Part shown: in pieces, positions 57,025-64,000 of the stretch
Numbering within the stretch: the first letter of the stretch is position 1
Layout of the letters: every line of letters starts with the position of its first letter
Source of the DNA: Pseudomonadota bacterium
Lineage (GTDB): Bacteria > Pseudomonadota > Alphaproteobacteria > Caulobacterales > Caulobacteraceae
Direction of reading: 5' to 3'
DNA length: 64,000 nt
Assembly: GCA_023432855.1 (NCBI GenBank)
Contig: JAEZEZ010000035.1
Coordinates: 1 to 64,000, forward strand
Notes under the pieces: generated by a model
What the model was told of the DNA's origin: nothing
What the model saw: the letters and a program-made list of their open reading frames with translations, nothing else
The model's database searches: none
Made by a program: the position numbers and the translations under genes

Positions 57025-57992
57025 TCCGCAGTGCAGTCACCGGCGTGGGCGGATACCTGCCCGAGGGCGTGGTCACCAACGAGGACCTGGCGAAGATCGT
57101 CGACACCTCCGACGAGTGGATCGTCGAGCGCACGGGGATCCGCCGCCGTCACAAGGCCTCGGAAGACCAGGCGACGAGCGACCTGGCTGTCGAGGCGTCG
57201 AAACGGGCGCTGGCGGCGGCCGGTCGGACGCCGGAGGAAGTCGACCTGATCGTCGTCGCCACCACCACGCCCGACCTGACCTTCCCCGCCACCGCCTCGA
57301 TCGTGCAGCGCAAGCTGGGCGTGCCGGTCTGTCCGGCGTTCGATGTCCAGGCGGTCTGTTCAGGCTTTGTCTACGCGCTGAGCGTCGCCGACGGATTCGT
57401 CGCCCGCGGCCATTCGCGTTGCGCCCTGGTCATCGGCGCCGAAGAGATGACGCGCCTGCTCGACTATACCGACCGTGGCACCTGCGTGCTGTTCGGGGAC
57501 GGCGCCGGCGCCTTCGTGATGGAACCAGCGGAAGGGCAGGGGACGACCTCCGACCGCGGCCTCCTCGGTTTCGCTCTCCGCTGCGACGGGACGAAGACGG
57601 ACATGCTCTACGTCGATGGGGGACCGTCGACCACGGGCACGGTCGGCCACCTGCGCATGCTGGGCAACCAGGTGTTCCGCAACGCTGTGGTGAATATCGC
57701 CGAGGCGGTGGAGGCGGCCGCTGCGGCGGCGGGCGTCGAGGTCAGCGCCGTCGACTGGTTCGTGCCGCACCAGGCCAACCAGCGCATCCTCGCCGGCGTC
57801 GCCGCGCGCCTGGGCATCGACGAGCACAAGGTCATCTCGACCGTGGCCGACCACGCCAATACCTCGGCGGCCTCAATTCCGCTGGCCATGGCCACCGCCA
57901 TCGAGGACGGGCGAATCAAGCCCGGTGATCTCCTGCTCCTGGAGGCCATGGGGGGCGGCCTGACGTGGGGAGCCTGCGCCCTACGCCTCTGA
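57021..57992 (+). CDS. fabH: Beta-ketoacyl-ACP synthase III
   Basis: The 323-aa condensing enzyme begins fatty acid synthesis from acetyl-CoA and malonyl-ACP. The catalytic triad is C113 in [11 protein letters not shown], a histidine in [11 protein letters not shown] and an asparagine in [11 protein letters not shown]. The start overlaps plsX, giving a coupled plsX-fabH pair, followed by ihfA after about 75 bases. Confidence 0.97.
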   Translation: MIRSAVTGVGGYLPEGVVTNEDLAKIVDTSDEWIVERTGIRRRHKASEDQATSDLAVEASKRALAAAGRTPEEVDLIVVATTTPDLTFPATASIVQRKLGVPVCPAFDVQAVCSGFVYALSVADGFVARGHSRCALVIGAEEMTRLLDYTDRGTCVLFGDGAGAFVMEPAEGQGTTSDRGLLGFALRCDGTKTDMLYVDGGPSTTGTVGHLRMLGNQVFRNAVVNIAEAVEAAAAAAGVEVSAVDWFVPHQANQRILAGVAARLGIDEHKVISTVADHANTSAASIPLAMATAIEDGRIKPGDLLLLEAMGGGLTWGACALRL

Positions 57993-58066
57993 GAATGCGC
58001 GTCGAACGCTTTGACTTCCCCCGCTGTTCGCGCGACACAGGTTGAGCTAGCCCGGGGGAGCCGCTG

Positions 58067-58372
58067 ATGAAAAGCGAAACGCTGACCCGCGCCGATCTCT
58101 GCGAGGCGGTGCATCAGGAAGTGGGGCTTTCGCGGCACGAGTGCGCCGCGCTTGTGGAACGTACGCTCGAGTTGATCGCCGAAGCCCTTGAGCGCGGCGA
58201 AACCGTCAAGCTTTCCGGCTTCGGCGTGTTCCAGGTCCGCTCGAAACGGGCGCGCATGGGGCGCAATCCGAAGACCGGCGAACCGGCCGCCATCGATCCG
58301 CGCCGGGTGATCAGTTTCCGTGCGTCTCAGGTGATGAAAGCTCGGGTGGACGGCGGGAACGTCCCGGCGTGA
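58067..58372 (+). CDS. ihfA: Integration host factor subunit alpha
   Basis: The 101-aa DNA-bending protein carries the HU/IHF signature, with TLTRADLCEAVHQEVGLSRHEC at the N-terminus and the arm RMGRNPKTGEPAAIDPRRVISFRAS that grips the minor groove. The proline in GEPA is the residue that intercalates and kinks DNA. It pairs with IhfB, encoded elsewhere. Its stop overlaps the GTG of the MerR-type gene (GTGA). Confidence 0.94.
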   Translation: MKSETLTRADLCEAVHQEVGLSRHECAALVERTLELIAEALERGETVKLSGFGVFQVRSKRARMGRNPKTGEPAAIDPRRVISFRASQVMKARVDGGNVPA

Positions 58373-58800
58373 GCAAGGGGCCAAACGCGTTTCGGACAAT
58401 CTCCGAGGCCGCGGACGAAGTCGGCGTGCCGCAGCATGTGCTGCGTTTCTGGGAGACCCGGTTTTCCTTCATCCGGCCCATGAAGCGGGCCGGGGGGCGG
58501 CGTTTCTATCGCCCCCAGGACGTGGCCGTGCTGAAGGGTGTTCGCGCCCTTCTGCACGACCGCGGCTTCAAGATCGAAGGCGTGCAGAGGCTCTATCGCG
58601 AACAGGGCCTCAAGCATCTTCTCGGGGCTGCGGGCCAGGAGACGGACGGACTGGATCTCGAGGCGGACGACACGATCGAGGCTTCGAGCGGGACCTCGGT
58701 CGGACGCGGCATCTCGGACGAGGGACGCCGGCGCCTGAGAGCGGCGCTGCAGGCGCTTGAACAGGCCAAGGGGCGGCTGGACGCGGTTCTTCACCGCTAG
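58369..58800 (+). CDS. MerR-family transcriptional regulator
   Basis: The 143-aa protein has the MerR winged helix-turn-helix in residues 8-75 (FRTISEAADEVGVPQHVLRFWETRFSFIRPMKRAGGRRFYRPQDVAVL) and a C-terminal helix for dimerisation. There is no cysteine cluster for metal binding in the C-terminal part, so an organic or no effector is likely. It starts at a GTG in a GTGA overlap with ihfA. The ihfA-merR pair recurs in Alphaproteobacteria; the target is unknown. Confidence 0.88.
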   Translation: MSKGPNAFRTISEAADEVGVPQHVLRFWETRFSFIRPMKRAGGRRFYRPQDVAVLKGVRALLHDRGFKIEGVQRLYREQGLKHLLGAAGQETDGLDLEADDTIEASSGTSVGRGISDEGRRRLRAALQALEQAKGRLDAVLHR

Positions 58801-58851
58801 GGCCGAATGTCCGTTGCGGGCGGCGGCGGCCATCCCTATAAGGCGGCCCTT

Positions 58852-58928
<77 letters not shown>

Positions 58929-58956
58929 TCTTCTCCAATTGAAGACGGTGTTTGCG

Positions 58957-58985
58957 GGGGTCGCTTTCGGGCGACCCCTCTGCAT
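58957..58985 (+). terminator. Probable terminator after tRNA-Pro
   Basis: The 8-bp perfect stem GGGGTCGC/GCGACCCC with loop TTTCGG is followed by TCTGCATTTG, only moderately T-rich. It lies 29 bases after the tRNA. Confidence 0.5.
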
Positions 58986-59011
58986 TTGCGCGCCCGGGCT
59001 TGCCAAGAGTT

Positions 59012-59031
59012 CGACGATTAGCTAATCGTCG
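59012..59031. promoter_or_regulatory. Perfect 20-bp palindrome abutting the ArsR start codon, candidate operator
   Basis: CGACGATTAGCTAATCGTCG is a perfect palindrome ending 4 bases before the ArsR ATG. It occupies the position of a ribosome-binding site, so the transcript may be leaderless or very short-leadered. It has the size of a dimeric winged-helix operator, and binding by the encoded repressor is the simplest reading. Confidence 0.65.
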
Positions 59032-59035
59032 TAAC

Positions 59036-59332
59036 ATGAGTTCGGTGTTCAAGGCCCTGTCCGATCCCACGCGCCGCCGGGTGCTGCAGCTCCTGCGCGC
59101 CGGTCCGATGAGCGCCGGCGATCTGAGCGACCAGTTCGACGTCTCGAAGCCCACCATGTCGGCGCACTTCGCGGTGCTGAAGGAGGCGGACCTGGTTCAC
59201 GCGGAGAAGGCGGGCAAGTCGGTCATCTACCACCTGAAGCTCTCGGTCCTCGAAGAGGCGCTGCTGGGCTTCGTCCATTCATTCGATGCGGGCGCAGGCG
59301 CACCGCAGACCACCAAGGAGACAACGTCATGA
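59036..59332 (+). CDS. ArsR-family transcriptional regulator
   Basis: The 98-aa repressor has the ArsR winged helix-turn-helix: FKALSDPTRRRVLQLLRAGPMSAGDLSDQFDVSKPTMSAHFAVLKEADLVHAEKAGKSVIYHL. The ELCVCDL metal-binding cysteine motif is absent, so it is not a classic arsenic or cadmium sensor; it is closer to SdpR-type autorepressors. The ATG at 59036 lies right after the 20-bp palindrome. The stop overlaps the next gene (ATGA), so the two are coupled. Confidence 0.9.
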   Translation: MSSVFKALSDPTRRRVLQLLRAGPMSAGDLSDQFDVSKPTMSAHFAVLKEADLVHAEKAGKSVIYHLKLSVLEEALLGFVHSFDAGAGAPQTTKETTS

Positions 59333-59703
59333 AGGAACTGATCGGATCGCTGGTCTGGGCCGGCGGCATGATCGTCCTCGCTCTGGGCGCGACCTACGCG
59401 AGGCAGCAGGGCTTCATCGACGCCGACACGGTCACCCGTATCGTCATGACCGCCACCGGGCTCATGGTGGCCTGGTTCGGGAACAGGGCCCCAAAGACCT
59501 TCGTCCCCGATGCCCGCGGCCGCCAGGCTACGCGGGTCGCGGGCTGGTCGCTGGCGATCAGCGGACTGATCTACGCGGGGCTGTGGGTCTTTGCGCCCAT
59601 GGATCTGGCGCTCTGGGCCGGTTGCGGCGCGATCATCGCCGGGATGGCCGTCACGCTGCTGTACTGCCTGTCGCTGCGCCGCGAGGCGACAACGGCCAGG
59701 TGA
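59329..59703 (+). CDS. Small membrane protein coupled to the ArsR regulator
   Basis: This 124-aa protein has four likely membrane helices (about residues 3-22, 36-50, 69-87, 92-113). The sequence begins MKELIGSLVWAGGMIVLALGATYARQQGF, and a central polar loop (FGNRAPKTFVPDARGRQATR) is on one side. It is co-translated with the ArsR gene by an ATGA overlap, so the repressor probably controls it. An arrangement of ArsR repressor plus small membrane protein recalls SdpR-SdpI, but I see no SdpI motif. Confidence 0.75.
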   Translation: MKELIGSLVWAGGMIVLALGATYARQQGFIDADTVTRIVMTATGLMVAWFGNRAPKTFVPDARGRQATRVAGWSLAISGLIYAGLWVFAPMDLALWAGCGAIIAGMAVTLLYCLSLRREATTAR

Positions 59704-59794
59704 CGTCCGGCCGGGCGGGGCGAAAACCGCGCCGCCCGTTCCCCGCCGCGTCGGAAGGCGCTATCAGGTCGGCGCGCAAGGCAGGGAGCAGCCC

Positions 59795-61198
59795 GTGAGT
59801 GATTTCGATCTGGTCGTCATCGGTTCCGGCCCGGGCGGCTATGTGGCCGCCATCCGTGCAAGCCAGCTTGGCTTGAAGACGGCCATCATCGAACGCGAGA
59901 ATCTTGGCGGCATCTGCCTCAACTGGGGCTGTATCCCGACCAAGGCGCTGCTGAAGTCCGGAGAGGTTTTCGAGAAGCTTTCCCACCTCGAAGACTACGG
60001 CCTGTCCGCCGAGAAGCCGAAGGCGGATCTCGACAAGATCGTCGCCCGCTCGCGCGGCGTCGCCGCCCAGATGAACAAGGGCGTCGCCTTCCTGATGAAG
60101 AAGCACAAGATCGAGGTGATCGAGGGCGACGCCACGCTCGAAAAGGGCTCGCCCACGCCGACGGTCCGCGTGAAGCTGAAGGCCGGCGGCGATCGGACGG
60201 TGAAGGCCAAGACCGTCATGCTGGCGGTCGGCGCGCGCTCGCGGCCCATTCCGCAGATCGGCCTGGAGGCCGACGGCGACCGGATCTGGGCTTATCGCGA
60301 GGCCATGGTCCCGAAGTTCATGCCGAAGTCGCTGCTGGTCGTCGGCTCCGGCGCCATCGGCATCGAGTTCGCCAGCTTCTATCGCGCCCTGGGCGCCGAG
60401 GTGACCGTCGTCGAGGCGATGGACCGCATTCTGCCCGTCGAGGACGAGGAGGTGTCCAAGGCCGCCCAGAAGGCGTTCGAAAAGCGCGGCATCAAGTTCC
60501 GCGTCGGCGCCAAGGTCACCAAGGTCGCCAAGAGTGGAAACAGCGTCAGCCTCGACCTGGAAGCGGGGGGGAAGAAGGAGACGCTCACCGCCGACGTCTG
60601 CATTTCCGCGGTCGGGATCGTCGCCAACACCGATCAGGTCGGCGCAGACAAGGTTGGGCTGGAACTCGACCGCGGCCACGTGAAGACCGATGCGCACGGC
60701 AGGACGAACGTGCCTGGACTGGTCGCCATCGGGGACTGCGCCGGGCCGCCCTGGCTGGCCCACAAGGCCAGCCACGAGGCCATCCACGTCGTCGAGCACA
60801 TCGCGGGCCACAAGTCGGCGAACCTGCATTCTCCGATCCCGGGGTGCACCTATTCCCAGCCCCAGGTGGCTTCCGTGGGTCTGACCGAGGCCGCGGCCAA
60901 GGCGGCCGGGCGCGAGATCAAGGTCGGCCGCTTCCCGTTCCGGGTGAACGGCAAGGCGGTCGCCGCCGGCGAGACCGAGGGCTTCGTGAAGCTGATATTC
61001 GACGCAGGCACGGGCGCCCTGATCGGCGCGCACATGCTGGGCGCGGATGTCACCGAGATGATCCAGGGCTACGTCACGGCCATGACCATGGAGGCGACGG
61101 AAGAGGATCTCTGGGCCACGGTCTATCCGCACCCGACGATGAGCGAAGCCATGCATGAGGCCTCGCTCGACGCCTTTGGCCGGGTGCTGCACCTGTAG
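59795..61198 (+). CDS. lpdA: Dihydrolipoyl dehydrogenase
   Basis: The 467-aa flavoprotein reoxidises dihydrolipoamide in 2-oxoacid dehydrogenase complexes. FAD binding is at VIGSGPGGYVAAIRASQ near residue 8, the redox disulfide is C41/C46 in GGICLNWGCIPTK, the NAD domain has VVGSGAIGIEFASFY, and the late HPHPTMSEAMHE supplies the His-Glu base pair. I start at the GTG at 59795 with GGGAG upstream. No E1/E2 subunits lie adjacent. Confidence 0.95.
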   Translation: MSDFDLVVIGSGPGGYVAAIRASQLGLKTAIIERENLGGICLNWGCIPTKALLKSGEVFEKLSHLEDYGLSAEKPKADLDKIVARSRGVAAQMNKGVAFLMKKHKIEVIEGDATLEKGSPTPTVRVKLKAGGDRTVKAKTVMLAVGARSRPIPQIGLEADGDRIWAYREAMVPKFMPKSLLVVGSGAIGIEFASFYRALGAEVTVVEAMDRILPVEDEEVSKAAQKAFEKRGIKFRVGAKVTKVAKSGNSVSLDLEAGGKKETLTADVCISAVGIVANTDQVGADKVGLELDRGHVKTDAHGRTNVPGLVAIGDCAGPPWLAHKASHEAIHVVEHIAGHKSANLHSPIPGCTYSQPQVASVGLTEAAAKAAGREIKVGRFPFRVNGKAVAAGETEGFVKLIFDAGTGALIGAHMLGADVTEMIQGYVTAMTMEATEEDLWATVYPHPTMSEAMHEASLDAFGRVLHL

Positions 61199-61317
61199 AT
61201 CCCCGCCCCGGCCGCGCGGTCACCTTCCCGTCAGGTCGCGAACTTTGAGCGGGCCTGCCTGTTGCGAACCGTGACGGGGCGCCTATCTGCCCCATATAGC
61301 AACAGGAGCAGATACAG

Positions 61318-61920
61318 ATGACGCGCGTCCTCGTTCTCTATCATTCGACCTACGGCCACATCGAGCGCATGGCCTATGCGGTGGCGGAAGGCGCCAGATC
61401 GGTCGAGGGCGTCGAGGTTGATGTAAAGCGCGTGGCCGAGACCGTGCCGGAGGAGGTCGCGCGCAAGGCTGGCTACAAGCTCGACCAGGAGGCGCCGCTG
61501 GCGTCCGTGGATGAACTTCCGGACTATGACGCCATCATCATCGGGGTCGGGACGCGCTACGGCGTCGCCGCCTCGCAGATGCGGGCCTTCCTGGACCAGA
61601 CCGGGGGCATCTGGGCCAAGGGCGCCCTGGTCGGAAAGGTCGGCGGCGGCTTCACGTCCTCTGCGACGCAGCATGGCGGACAGGAGACGACCCTGAACTC
61701 GCTGCACGTCACCCTGCTGCACCACGGCATGGTCATCGTCGGGTTGCCCTACGCCTGGGGCGGCCAGCAACGCATGGACGAGATTACCGGCGGCTCTCCC
61801 TATGGCGCTTCCACCATCACCGGCGGGGACGGCAGCCGGATGCCCAGCGAGAACGAACTCGAGGGCGCCCGCTTCCAGGGCCGCCACACCGCCGAGATCG
61901 CAAAGAAACTCCATGGCTGA
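61318..61920 (+). CDS. wrbA: NAD(P)H:quinone oxidoreductase WrbA
   Basis: The 200-aa flavodoxin-like enzyme reduces quinones by two electrons to limit radical formation. [12 protein letters not shown] near residue 8 binds FMN phosphate, and [15 protein letters not shown] near 115 and [23 protein letters not shown] later are WrbA-specific. CAGGAG lies 8 bases before the ATG. Its last 8 bases overlap the start of the dioxygenase gene. Confidence 0.95.
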   Translation: MTRVLVLYHSTYGHIERMAYAVAEGARSVEGVEVDVKRVAETVPEEVARKAGYKLDQEAPLASVDELPDYDAIIIGVGTRYGVAASQMRAFLDQTGGIWAKGALVGKVGGGFTSSATQHGGQETTLNSLHVTLLHHGMVIVGLPYAWGGQQRMDEITGGSPYGASTITGGDGSRMPSENELEGARFQGRHTAEIAKKLHG

Positions 61921-62704
61921 CCCCAGGGTCATGCCGGCGGTGTTCTTCGGGCACGGCAGCCCGATGAACGCCCTGGGCGGGCCGCACGCCGCGGCGTGGG
62001 CCGAGCTCGGCCGCACCCTGCCGCGGCCCGAGGCGATACTGATGGTGTCGGCTCACTGGGAAACCGATGGGGTCACCGCCGTCACGGCGATGGAGCGTCC
62101 CCGCACCATCCACGACTTCGGCGGTTTTCCGCGAGCGCTCCACGAGATGACCTATCCGGCGCCCGGCAGTCCTGCGCTGGCTGAGCGGGTCCGCGCGCTG
62201 CCGGGACTTGGCAACGTCATGGCCGACCTCGAATGGGGGCTGGACCACGGGACATGGTCGATGCTCGCGCACACCTATCCCCACGCCGACGTCCCGGTCG
62301 TCCAGCTTAGTCTCGATCGCCGGCTTTCGCCCAGGGAACATTACGACCTCGGCCGGGCGCTGGCGCCGCTTCGCGACGAAGGCGTGCTGATCGCCGGAAG
62401 CGGCGATATCGTCCACAACCTCCGCGCCATGCGCCGCGACGGCGAAGGCTCGCCCTTCGACTGGGCGATCCGTTTCGAGAACCAGATGAAGGCGGCCTTG
62501 CTGGCCGGCGACCATGACCAGCTGGTGAACTTCGCCGACGCGGGCGCGGACGCCCGTCTGGCGGTCCCGACCGACGAGCACTTTCTGCCGCTCCTCTACA
62601 TCGCGGCCGTGCAGAAGCCGGACGAGCCAGTCCGCTTCTTCAACGAGGCTATCGACCTGGGCTCGATCAGCATGACCGGCTTCGTGATCGGCGGACCAGG
62701 CTAG
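61913..62704 (+). CDS. Extradiol ring-cleavage dioxygenase (LigB/4,5-DOPA dioxygenase-like, YgiD type)
   Basis: The 263-aa enzyme has the class III dioxygenase metal site: H14 in [12 protein letters not shown]48 in MVSAHWE, and a later histidine in [10 protein letters not shown]. YgiD-like enzymes open the ring of DOPA or related catechols using a metal ion. The substrate in vivo is not known. The ATG at 61913 is inside the wrbA gene, so translation is coupled; quinone reduction by WrbA and catechol cleavage may be related steps. Confidence 0.9.
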   Translation: MADPRVMPAVFFGHGSPMNALGGPHAAAWAELGRTLPRPEAILMVSAHWETDGVTAVTAMERPRTIHDFGGFPRALHEMTYPAPGSPALAERVRALPGLGNVMADLEWGLDHGTWSMLAHTYPHADVPVVQLSLDRRLSPREHYDLGRALAPLRDEGVLIAGSGDIVHNLRAMRRDGEGSPFDWAIRFENQMKAALLAGDHDQLVNFADAGADARLAVPTDEHFLPLLYIAAVQKPDEPVRFFNEAIDLGSISMTGFVIGGPG

Positions 62705-62710
62705 TCGGCT

Positions 62711-64000
62711 CTACGCGGCCTGGGCGTCCGTCTCCGCCATCCGCTGGATCGCGACGTAGTCGGTCTTGCCGGTGCCGAGGACGGGCACCTGCGGCACCTT
62801 CAGGATCTTCTTCGGCACGGCCAGTTCCGGGGCGCCATGGCTGCGGGCCCAGGCCGCCAGCGACGCCACTTCGGCGTCGGACCGGTCGGTGATCAGCACG
62901 AGGCGTTCGCCCTTCTTCGCATCGGGTACCGACACCACGGCATGCCGGCCGTCCGGCCACACCGCCTCGGCGAAGCTCTCGACCGCGGTCAGGGACACCA
63001 TCTCCCCGCCAATCTTGGCGAAGCGCTTGGCCCGCCCGAGAATGCGCACGAAGCCGTCGTCGTCCACGTCTACGATGTCGCCGGTGTCGTGCCAGCCGTC
63101 CGGCAGGGCCTCGAGGTCGTCCGGATCGCCGTCCTTCAGATAGCCGGCCATGACGTTCGGGCCGCGCAGGAACAGGCGTCCTCCGGCCGGAATCCCCTCG
63201 ACCGGCTCGAGCCGCCACTCCATGCCGGGCAGAAGCTTCCCGACGGTGCCGCGCCGGTTGTCCTGAGGCTGGTTCACCGCCACCACCGGCGCAGCCTCGG
63301 TGGCGCCGTAGCCTTCCAGCACCGGAACGCCGCCGAAGCGCGTGTTGAACAGGTGGTGGGTTTCCTCCCGGACCTTCTCGGCGCCGCAGACGATGAACTG
63401 CAGACTGGCGAAATCGTCGGGCTCCCCCGCCCGGGCGTACTGGTTCAGGAAAGTGTCGGTGGCCAGCAGGATGGAGACGTTCACCTCCCGCAGCAGCGGC
63501 GGGATCTGCTTGGTCAGCAGAGGGGAGGGGAACATGAACGCCTTCATGCCCGTCAGGATCGGCAGGAGGACTCCGCCGGTGAGACCGAAGCAGTGGAACG
63601 TGGGCAGGGGGTTGAACATCACCCAGGCCGGATCGAGATCGATGTGCTGGGCGACTTGGGCGACGTTCGACACCAGGTTCGCCTGGGTCAGCACCACCCC
63701 CTTCGGCACGCCGAAGCTGCCGGACGTGAACAGGATGACGCCGTTGTCCTGGGGCTGGGTGCGTGTGCGGAACAGGCGCGGCGCGATCCCTGCGGCCAGC
63801 CCGTACAGCTTGTCCTGAAGCCCGATGGAGGCGCGGATGTCGTCCAGCCAGACGATCTCGGCGAACTTCTCCAGTTCCGCGACGAGGTCTTCCAGCTTGC
63901 CGTTCTCGATGAAGCGGCGGGCGGTGAGGATGCGCTTCACGCCGGCGGCCTCAACGGCCAGTTTCAGGTTCCGGGGGCCGGAGGTGAAGTTCAGCATCAC
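62711..64000 (-). CDS. AMP-binding acyl-CoA/acyl-ACP synthetase, C-terminal part (5' end outside window)
   Basis: This open frame of 429 residues covers the C-terminal part of an ANL-family adenylating enzyme. ILFTSGSFGVPKGVVLTQANL is the P-loop (A3), YGATEAAPV is A5, and GWHDTGDIVDVDDDGFVRILGRAKRFAKIGGEM contains the A7/A8 hinge. The catalytic lysine lies in LGTGKTDYVAIQ. It most resembles the synthetase half of bifunctional Aas (2-acylglycerophosphoethanolamine acyltransferase/acyl-ACP synthetase). Whether an acyltransferase half precedes it is not visible. Confidence 0.88.
   Translation of the reverse strand: MMLNFTSGPRNLKLAVEAAGVKRILTARRFIENGKLEDLVAELEKFAEIVWLDDIRASIGLQDKLYGLAAGIAPRLFRTRTQPQDNGVILFTSGSFGVPKGVVLTQANLVSNVAQVAQHIDLDPAWVMFNPLPTFHCFGLTGGVLLPILTGMKAFMFPSPLLTKQIPPLLREVNVSILLATDTFLNQYARAGEPDDFASLQFIVCGAEKVREETHHLFNTRFGGVPVLEGYGATEAAPVVAVNQPQDNRRGTVGKLLPGMEWRLEPVEGIPAGGRLFLRGPNVMAGYLKDGDPDDLEALPDGWHDTGDIVDVDDDGFVRILGRAKRFAKIGGEMVSLTAVESFAEAVWPDGRHAVVSVPDAKKGERLVLITDRSDAEVASLAAWARSHGAPELAVPKKILKVPQVPVLGTGKTDYVAIQRMAETDAQAA

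Overview
The window is a contiguous stretch of GC-rich bacterial chromosome, almost fully coding, with no insertion sequence, prophage, CRISPR array or rRNA operon. Gene content points to an alphaproteobacterium of the order Caulobacterales, most like Brevundimonas or Caulobacter. The evidence is a single-enzyme (C4) 5-aminolevulinate synthase, a Bpt aminoacyl-transferase beside parC, motB without motA, the blocks pyrE-pdxJ-acpS-lepB-rnc-era and glyA-nrdR-rib-nusB-thiL, a K+-independent H+-pyrophosphatase, and RcnB-type secreted proteins. The genus is an inference; no 16S gene is present.

Layout. 0-2 kb: end of gatA plus gatB (tRNA-Gln/Asn amidotransferase). 2-5.4 kb: two RcnB-like secreted proteins, a Sel1-like protein, a Dps, a small secreted protein and tRNA-Leu(UAG). 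5.5-12.8 kb: an APC amino acid permease, helicase HrpB, an MHS-type MFS transporter and two RNA-methyltransferase-like genes. 12.8-17.5 kb: a membrane glycosyltransferase, diverging from a TetR regulator that heads a tightly coupled metal-chelate/cobalamin-type ABC uptake operon. 17.5-23.2 kb: soluble lytic transglycosylase, dapA-smpB, a UDG-NYN pair, folK and rpoZ. 23.2-30.7 kb: the (p)ppGpp enzyme Rsh, a LOG-family hydrolase, pyrE-pdxJ-acpS-lepB-rnc-era. 30.7-34.8 kb: four accessory genes between era and recO. 34.8-43.5 kb: recO, parC, bpt, motB, an HIBADH-type dehydrogenase, a cyclophilin, hemB and a lipoprotein methyltransferase. 43.6-51.8 kb: hemA, glyA-nrdR, riboflavin genes, nusB, thiL. 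51.9-64 kb: hppA, bamE, cbp3-yceD-plsX-fabH-ihfA-merR, tRNA-Pro(GGG), an ArsR/membrane-protein pair, lpdA, wrbA, an extradiol dioxygenase and the end of an acyl-ACP/acyl-CoA synthetase.

The genes are mostly core functions: translation and RNA processing, nucleotide, heme and flavin cofactor synthesis, lipid initiation and stringent response. Very short ATGA, GTGA, TTGA and TGATG overlaps imply pervasive translational coupling, and several genes start with GTG or TTG. Rsh has no ATG, GTG or TTG in its N-terminal region and appears to start at a CTG within a CTGA overlap with rpoZ.

I found no clearly new multi-gene system. The points most worth a second look are the Rsh CTG start, a riboflavin cluster with a RibD lacking the deaminase domain and a RibBA lacking the GTP cyclohydrolase II zinc site, an NrdR-box-like palindrome before glyA-nrdR, a 20-bp perfect palindrome abutting an ArsR start codon, and an apparent change in leucine codon use inside hppA near 52.7 kb.
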